From Candidatus Zixiibacteriota bacterium (lineage in GTDB: Bacteria > Zixibacteria > MSB-5A5 > JAABVY01 > JAHJOQ01): a stretch of DNA of 9,671 nt. The notes beneath the pieces were generated by a model, which worked only from the letters and a program-made list of their open reading frames with translations, was not told the DNA's origin and made no database searches. Where the stretch lies: NCBI GenBank assembly GCA_024275215.1, contig JAJRZO010000268.1, forward strand, positions 1 through 9,671, given 5' to 3'. The position numbers were made by a program, and so were the translations under genes. Below, piece by piece: positions 6,045-9,671 of the stretch; within the stretch, counting starts at the first letter, position 1; every line of letters begins with the position of its first letter.

Positions 6045-7735
6045 TCAGCAATCGGGTACTTGATTTCCGTCAGGATCGCATGGTGCTGTACCACCGGAAA
6101 AGATGTACTGTATCAGGTAGACAACATCGTCGATATCTATTTCACCGGAGCAATCGGCATCTGCTGATTCCAGCGGATCAGGCGCGGCACCGCCGGAAAA
6201 ATATACTGTATCAGGTACACAACATCATCGATGTCTACGGTTTCGCTGCCGTCAGCATCACCGCAAGTGTATTGCGGCGGAGGCTTGTCAATCACATCGA
6301 TAGTTACCCAAAGAGTGTCAGTTACCTGAAGCTGATCTTCGACAACTAACTGGAAAGCTGAGGTTCCGAGCCAGCTCGGAGTACCTGAGAGAAGACCATC
6401 GCTGGTCATTGTCAGGCCGAAGGGATATTGGCCGACTACTTTGCTCCACTGATATGGTGGAGTGCCTCCGATAGCCCAGAACTGATATGAGAACGGCTCA
6501 TTGTAATATGCGGGGGGCATATCGAGACAACATTGAGCATACAAAGTATCCTCATCGCATGCGTCACCGATACCATCGCCATCTTCATCGTATTGATAAG
6601 TGTTATCCACATATTGGCAATTATCACAAGCATCGCCAACATTGTCGGTATCACTGTCCTCCTGAAGAGGATTGTTTATGTACGGGCAATTATCATTGAC
6701 ATTGGGAAAGCCGTCGCCATCAATGTCAGTGTCACACAAGTCACCAATGCCGTCACCATCCATATCTTCCTGACCCACGTTGCTGATGTCAGGGCAGTTG
6801 TCTGTGGGGCAATTATCGCCGGGATACCCCGGATCACCGTAGCCGTCGCCGTCCGTATCAGTGCACACAATACCCTGTTTCAGGACGACATGGATGTCCA
6901 TAGTGGCATTGCCGAGCCACTCGACAGAGACGCTAAGACTTAGAGGTGTCACAACACGTGAACCCGAAAGCTCAATCGCATCCCTGATTATTTGTTCAGA
7001 GCCTCCGTGGTTCACACTCTCGCCGCCGTCATAGAACAGGGTAGGTATTACTTGCAAATTGTAATGATTCCCTGCCCACGCATTCGCATAAGGGTTCACA
7101 TCTGTGACAACAGTAACATAGTTCAGTGGATAATCACCTGAGTTATCAACATTGCGCAGCCGCCTGGCCGCGTCAGGGCAGGATGGTCACCAGGTGGTAG
7201 AGGCGTCCTCGATCATGACCGAGTGTGTGAATCCTGTAGGCAGAATATTGTATCCGGTTGTTCCCGGAGTTGCCGATGCACTTGCATCTATTTCGTACAC
7301 AGTGAATGGACCTCCCGACGATTCCGGATACGAGTAGCCCTGATAACCGTTCGGATTGAATACTGCCGCGGTAACTATGGCATTGTCCTCTTGAAGATCG
7401 CCGAAATTAAAACCACCATAGTCAGTGTAGTCATTTCCGTTCCAGTTAAGGTCCCATGTCAGAGAGTCTGTCTCATTTAGTGAAAAACCAGTCTCCAGAG
7501 CGAACGAAAGCATCGCATTATGGAATGGAATATTATCATTGTCGTCCCAGCGCGATACGATCTCAGAAACATAAACTCGGATTGTTCCAGTGTACGTATC
7601 AAGGGCGTCCGACCGCAAAGGCGGAATCTCGACACGTCTTTCTGTGCGCTGTTCGTACTTGCAGACTTCCTCAGCTAATACCGTACCGAGGAAAATCAGC
7701 AGGACTACCGTTGTCAGCAACGTAACTTGCTTCAT
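6045..7735 (-). CDS. Candidate exported thioredoxin-fold selenoprotein with TSP3, Ig-like and dockerin-like modules (in-frame UGA; apparent frameshift)
   Basis: One gene of about 563 codons that a normal gene caller would split: 7735-7187 ends at a UGA, the same frame resumes at 7186 and runs to 6137, and the real 3' end is in another frame. Order: signal peptide (1-24, KQVTLLTTVVLLIFLG then VLA); an unrecognised beta-rich domain (about 25-170); a thioredoxin fold with 'EDASTTW', UGA as residue 183, then 'PSCPDAARRL' and the cis-proline motif 'QVIPTLFYDGG' (Pro231); thrombospondin type-3 calcium repeats (about 292-396, 'DMDGDGIGD', 'DIDGDGF', 'DEDGDGIGDACD'); a putative Ig domain (about 407-484); and dockerin-like repeats (491 to the end). 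UGA stands where the first Cys of CxxC is expected. The start at 7735 is set by AGGAG (7741-7745); an upstream ATG at 7801 lacks a ribosome site. One T seems missing at 6197-6201; restoring it gives a second dockerin repeat and a PDC tail ending at 6045. A decayed pseudogene is the main alternative. Confidence 0.75.
6197..6201 (-). other. Apparent one-base deletion in a T run (frameshift site)
   Basis: On the - strand the first dockerin repeat reads TATATTTTTCCGGCGG, while the equivalent place in the second repeat reads TACATCTTTTCCGGTGG. The first is one base short in its T run. The unshifted frame stops at 6137 in unrelated residues; the -1 frame restores 'SGGAAPDP' and 'IDIDDVVYLIQY' up to a stop at 6045. 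Homopolymer sequencing error, true mutation or slippage on the T run could each explain it. Confidence 0.8.
7155..7172 (-). promoter_or_regulatory. Bacterial SECIS-like stem-loop
   Basis: On the - strand CGCGGCC (7172-7166) pairs with GGCTGCG (7161-7155), seven base pairs including one G-U, closed by the loop AGGC (7165-7162). The loop starts 22 nt after the UGA. Known bacterial SECIS elements sit just downstream of the UGA, with a short stem and a small loop carrying a G in its first two positions; the fdhF loop of E. coli also starts AGG. A competing fold (CCTGCC with GGCCAGG) exists, so this is suggestive only. Confidence 0.6.
7187..7189 (-). other. In-frame UGA, proposed selenocysteine codon
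   Basis: The codons read ACC TGG TGA CCA TCC TGC, i.e. Thr-Trp-UGA-Pro-Ser-Cys, the WCxxC redox centre of thioredoxin-like proteins with UGA in place of the first Cys. The frame stays open for over 1 kb beyond it with sensible domains. Neighbouring genes end in UGA, so a global reassignment of UGA is unlikely. Confidence 0.75.
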
Positions 7736-7845
7736 GGGTGCTCCTCTCAGTTGTATCTGGTTGCCTGCTTGAATTATCAGAATTGATGATTTCTTACGCA
7801 AGCTGTCAGCATTCTGTTTTCACCATACAAGAGTGAAATGGTGTG

Positions 7846-7861
7846 TATATAGCTCTATATA
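7846..7861. repeat. Perfect short palindrome over the -10 region, possible operator
   Basis: TATATAG-CT-CTATATA is a perfect 7-bp inverted repeat with a 2-nt centre. It covers the -10 box and probable start point of the selenoprotein-gene promoter, a position suited to a dimeric repressor, but A/T-rich palindromes arise easily by chance. Confidence 0.35.
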
Positions 7862-7883
7862 ACCGGAAAAGGTCGGTAGTCAA
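7856..7883 (-). promoter_or_regulatory. Promoter of the thioredoxin-fold selenoprotein candidate
   Basis: On the - strand TTGACT (7883-7878) is followed after 16 nt by TATATA (7861-7856). The start would be near 7849, leaving a leader of about 115 nt. The leader contains CACCAT/ATGGTG (7821-7826, 7838-7843), able to form a small hairpin. The rest of the gene-free stretch 7736-8056 shows nothing more that I can name. Confidence 0.55.
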
Positions 7884-8056
7884 GTGTAATTTTATGTTGA
7901 TCAGGGACTCGGGAGCTAACAGGGATGAAGATATGTATCCGATTGGATATTGCACAAATATGCGACGAATAAACCGGGGGTATGTCAATCACTGTTAACA
8001 ACAATTCCGTAAACTGTAAGGGAAATAGGTATCACAATGACTGATGAACCAGGAAG

Positions 8057-8129
8057 AGCCACCGAGCAGGATCGAACTGCTGACCTGACGATTACGAATC
8101 GTCTGCTCTACCATCTGAGCTACGGTGGC
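8057..8129 (-). tRNA. tRNA-Thr (anticodon CGT)
   Basis: On the - strand acceptor GCCACCG (8129-8123) pairs with CGGTGGC (8064-8058). D arm GCTC...GAGC; anticodon stem GACGA/TCGTC with loop TTCGTAA and anticodon CGT (8096-8094), reading ACG; T arm AGCAG-TTCGATC-CTGCT. The discriminator is T at 8057 and CCA is not encoded. Confidence 0.96.
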
Positions 8130-8145
8130 TTATTTGAAACTGTCG

Positions 8146-8160
8146 CAGGTGTTGCACCTG
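8146..8160. repeat. Short perfect hairpin in the tRNA-Thr leader
   Basis: CAGGTG-TTG-CACCTG is a 6-bp perfect stem with a 3-nt loop, between the promoter start point and the tRNA-Thr 5' end. It may mark the boundary removed by 5' processing; no other role is visible. Confidence 0.4.
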
Positions 8161-8177
8161 AGACAGGTGTGGGGGCT

Positions 8178-8206
8178 ATTATATTAGTGGTATGTTTGGA
8201 TGTCAA
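8178..8206 (-). promoter_or_regulatory. Consensus sigma70 promoter of tRNA-Thr
   Basis: On the - strand TTGACA (8206-8201), exactly 17 nt, TATAAT (8183-8178): a perfect match to both boxes and to the ideal spacing. The start would be near 8171, about 42 nt before the tRNA. Confidence 0.88.
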
Positions 8207-8284
8207 GGATTTTGGGGTGTCTACACATGATGGCAGAAATCTGTCACTAACAGCTTTTGAAGTGACTAACCGATTGCAGCGAAC

Positions 8285-8367
8285 AAAAAAAGAGGGTGTC
8301 TCTGGTAGGGTAGAGGGGGCTAGGAAACTACCCAGGGACAGCAGAGGAACACCCTCAAAATCATCTA
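8285..8367 (-). ncRNA. Candidate small structured RNA or orphan terminator
   Basis: A long interrupted stem-loop: GAGGGTGT (8292-8299) with ACACCCTC (8349-8356), TCTG (8301-8304) with CAGA (8342-8345), and GGGTAG (8308-8313) with CTACCC (8328-8333), around a 14-nt loop. On the - strand it is followed at once by seven T (8291-8285), the polarity of a terminator. A possible - strand promoter lies just upstream: TTGACA (8401-8396), 16 nt, TAACTT (8379-8374, three of six). That would give an RNA of about 83 nt. No - strand gene precedes it that would need this terminator. It resembles no RNA family I can name. The stem could instead act on the + strand, before the small ORF at 8395. Confidence 0.4.
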
Positions 8368-8394
8368 TTGACGAAGTTACAAAAGGAGGTACTG

Positions 8395-8520
8395 TTGTCA
8401 AGTCATTTTTTCTCTAATGTTAGGGAATGGAGACCCACAAAGTGTTTCATAGACTGTGCCTTGCAGATTTCGGGTCGCCATCTTAAAAATCATCTTGCGC
8501 GTGCGTGGCAATGCGAGTAG
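8395..8520 (+). CDS. Possible 41-residue small protein with strong Shine-Dalgarno site
   Basis: AAAAGGAGGT (8381-8390), a near-complete match to the 16S anti-Shine-Dalgarno, lies five bases (from GGAGG) before a TTG that opens 41 codons (MSSHFFSNVREWRPTK...). The product has three Cys and a basic helix-like tail; I recognise no family. The frame ends inside the tRNA-Leu promoter region. The strong ribosome site is the only argument; the rare TTG start and short length argue against it. Confidence 0.2.
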   Translation: MSSHFFSNVREWRPTKCFIDCALQISGRHLKNHLARAWQCE

Positions 8521-8523
8521 TAT
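8495..8523 (+). promoter_or_regulatory. Probable promoter of tRNA-Leu
   Basis: TTGCGC (8495-8500), 17 nt, TAGTAT (8518-8523). The boxes are imperfect, but the position, about 18 nt before the mature tRNA, is right. Confidence 0.4.
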
Positions 8524-8541
8524 TACAGCGTACTGTCACAT

Positions 8542-8626
8542 GCCGGAGTGGTGGAACAGGTAGACGCAAGGGACTTAAAATCCCTCGGAGCTTAGCTCTG
8601 TGCCGGTTCGATTCCGGCCTCCGGCA
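8542..8626 (+). tRNA. tRNA-Leu (anticodon TAA)
   Basis: A class II tRNA of 85 nt. Acceptor GCCGGAG (8542-8548) pairs with CTCCGGC (8619-8625). Anticodon stem AGGGA/TCCCT, loop CTTAAAA, anticodon TAA (8576-8578). A long variable arm (CGGAGCTTAGCTCTG) fits Leu. T arm GCCGG-TTCGATT-CCGGC, discriminator A at 8626, no encoded CCA. Confidence 0.96.
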
Positions 8627-8807
8627 TTGATTCGATTTGTCGACTCTTTCTGCGTTTTGAGCGTGAGGTTGCCGCGTATTGATGGCCGCTTTTATTATGG
8701 AACATGGCCATTTCCCTGACGTTTGAACATTTTGAATCCTGTATGTCGAAACTCTTTTGGTCTCTATTGCGATCGAGTGATTGAATCCTGGGGAAGCAAG
8801 TCAAGTA

Positions 8808-9425
8808 ATGTTTGTGGCATTTATTCTCAACGCGATGTTTCTGTCATTATCAGGCGTAATGGCTCCGGGACCGATAACCGCTGTAACGGTCGCGAAGGGG
8901 AGTCGTTCTCAACATGCCGGTGCATGGATTGCAGTCGGTCATGGTATCGTCGAGTTTCCATTGATGGCAGTGATCTTCCTCGGATTCGAATATGTTTTTA
9001 CTTCGCCTCAGGCAAAAGGTGTTATTGGATTTGTCGGAGGGCTGTTTCTTTTCTTTTTAGCGTATGGCATGTTTCGCAGTATCTCCAGGGCGGATATCGG
9101 AGGCAGCAGGGCATTCAGATCACCTGTTGCTGCCGGTGCAATTCTTACGATTGCAAATCCCTATTTTCTTATCTGGTGGGCAACAGTCGGGGCATCACTG
9201 ATAATCGGTGCTGTCGAGTTCGGAGCTGTCGGCGTGATAGCTTTTGCGATATTCCACTGGCTCTGTGATCTGATCTGGTGCTATTTCCTGTCGGCGCTTT
9301 CGTTCAGGGGTGGCCGGTTTTTTGGTAACAGTTTTCAAAAGATCATCTTTGGTGTTTGTGGGGCATTTTTGCTTTTCATGGGTGGCAAGTTTGTTATCGA
9401 TGCGGTAAGAACACTCTCTTTTTGA
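8808..9425 (+). CDS. LysE/RhtB-family amino-acid exporter
   Basis: A 205-residue inner-membrane protein with about six hydrophobic segments, matching the usual length of the LysE superfamily, which exports amino acids and related solutes. The signature is 'GVMAPGPITAVTVAKG' near the N-terminus (the conserved PGP turn), followed by 'NPYFLIWWATVGASL' (about residues 117-131), the second conserved family motif, and a C-terminal hydrophobic segment. The ATG at 8808 gives the normal family N-terminus; the frame is open to a TTG at 8781, which would add nine non-hydrophobic residues with no better ribosome site (GGGGAAG at 8790-8796 is rather far from 8808). It follows tRNA-Leu by 181 nt, a gap in which I see no clear promoter. 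The substrate cannot be told from sequence. Confidence 0.9.
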   Translation: MFVAFILNAMFLSLSGVMAPGPITAVTVAKGSRSQHAGAWIAVGHGIVEFPLMAVIFLGFEYVFTSPQAKGVIGFVGGLFLFFLAYGMFRSISRADIGGSRAFRSPVAAGAILTIANPYFLIWWATVGASLIIGAVEFGAVGVIAFAIFHWLCDLIWCYFLSALSFRGGRFFGNSFQKIIFGVCGAFLLFMGGKFVIDAVRTLSF

Positions 9426-9467
9426 AATATCCTTTATTGCTACTGTTGTTCTTGTCCGGCTCCTGCC

Positions 9468-9496
9468 TTGACAAATCATCAGACTTTATTTACACT
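9468..9496 (+). promoter_or_regulatory. Promoter of the gene at the right edge
   Basis: A perfect TTGACA (9468-9473), a 17-nt spacer and TACACT (9491-9496, four of six). The start near 9503 leaves a leader of about 46 nt. ACTCGT/ACGAGT (9494-9499, 9520-9525) is a weak inverted repeat overlapping the -10 box. Confidence 0.65.
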
Positions 9497-9548
9497 CGTC
9501 CTTTGTTGGAATGATAAAAACGAGTACCCCTCACTGTGGAGGAATACA

Positions 9549-9671
9549 ATGCAGATAGAAAATCTCGACAAGATTCTTAAAGAGCTTGATATCGAGCCAA
9601 CAAACCTTGGCACATCTGACGGATCAAGCTGGTTCGCCAGCGGTGACGAAAATCAGAGCATCTCGCCGATC
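9549..9671 (+). CDS. 5' end of an unrecognised gene
   Basis: An open frame of 41 codons that runs off the right edge, starting at an ATG with GGAGG (9538-9542) six bases upstream and a good promoter before it. The visible residues (MQIENLDKILKELDIEPTNL..., then a Gly/Ser/Asp-rich stretch) are acidic, with a short amphipathic helix and no signal peptide. No family can be recognised from this much. The strong promoter and ribosome site make it very likely a real gene. Confidence 0.8.
   Translation, partial: MQIENLDKILKELDIEPTNLGTSDGSSWFASGDENQSISPI

Noticed and set aside
6137..7099. A separate gene starting at a GTG at 7099
   Set aside because: The frame continues unbroken upstream to the UGA at 7187 and is in phase with the preceding gene. 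The thioredoxin active site and cis-Pro fall on either side of the proposed start, and no ribosome site precedes 7099.
7187..7189. Global reassignment of UGA (for example to Gly or Trp)
   Set aside because: The S11 peptidase, coiled-coil protein, CBS protein, beta-helix protein and LysE-type exporter all end in UGA at family-typical lengths, so UGA acts as a stop in this genome.
4775..7801. CRISPR array or tandem DNA repeat
   Set aside because: The repeated short stretches encode calcium-binding dockerin and TSP3 loops and keep codon phase; there are no equal-length spacers.
7936..7949. TATCC-GATT-GGATA inverted repeat as an operator
   Set aside because: Five base pairs only, far from both flanking start points, and of a kind expected by chance.
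8292..8356. Signal recognition particle (4.5S) RNA
   Set aside because: Neither strand carries the conserved tetraloop-plus-AGCAG arrangement of SRP domain IV at the right spacing; only the length and rod shape are similar.
8682..8714. Terminator after tRNA-Leu (ATGGCC ... GGCCAT followed by TTT)
   Set aside because: The loop is long (18 nt), the stem only 6 bp, the second arm is itself a palindrome, and the T run is only three bases.

Overview
The window looks like a chromosomal segment of an uncultured Gram-negative bacterium. The best guess is the FCB side of the tree, in or near candidate phylum Zixibacteria. The reason is two exported proteins that end in paired dockerin-like repeats (GDAxxSGxIDIDDVVYLIxYIFxGG) followed by a PDC-stop tail, a style I associate with those genomes. 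This is recognition, not a database result. Base composition is moderate, Shine-Dalgarno sites are clear, and UGA is an ordinary stop for several genes here.

Left part (1-4680, all + strand): the 3' end of a D-alanyl-D-alanine carboxypeptidase (peptidase S11) overlaps a small coiled-coil protein. A tRNA-Phe(GAA) follows. Next comes an operon of a two-CBS-domain protein and a SLC13/DASS-type anion transporter behind a good sigma70-type promoter, then a soluble PAS-PAS-LuxR regulator.

Middle part (4775-7883, - strand): two exported proteins, separated by a strong intrinsic terminator, share the dockerin-like C-terminal module. The downstream one (5878-4775) is a right-handed beta-helix protein. 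The upstream one (7735-6045) is the main discovery candidate. It has a signal peptide, a beta-rich domain, a thioredoxin fold, thrombospondin type-3 calcium repeats, a putative Ig domain and the dockerin-like module. Its reading frame contains one in-frame UGA exactly where the first cysteine of the CxxC redox motif belongs (Trp-UGA-Pro-Ser-Cys). A stem-loop with an AGGC loop lies 21 nt after the UGA, which is bacterial SECIS-like geometry. I read it as a candidate exported thioredoxin-fold selenoprotein. The gene also has an apparent one-base deletion in a T run near its 3' end; restoring it recovers the second dockerin repeat perfectly.

Right part (7884-9671): a tRNA-Thr(CGT) on the - strand has a textbook TTGACA-N17-TATAAT promoter. 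An unexplained stem-loop followed by seven T on the - strand lies beyond it, then a tRNA-Leu(TAA), a LysE/RhtB-type exporter, and the first 41 codons of an unrecognised gene behind a strong promoter.

Apart from the CBS/transporter pair, the S11/coiled-coil pair and the two dockerin-type proteins, the genes do not form one pathway.
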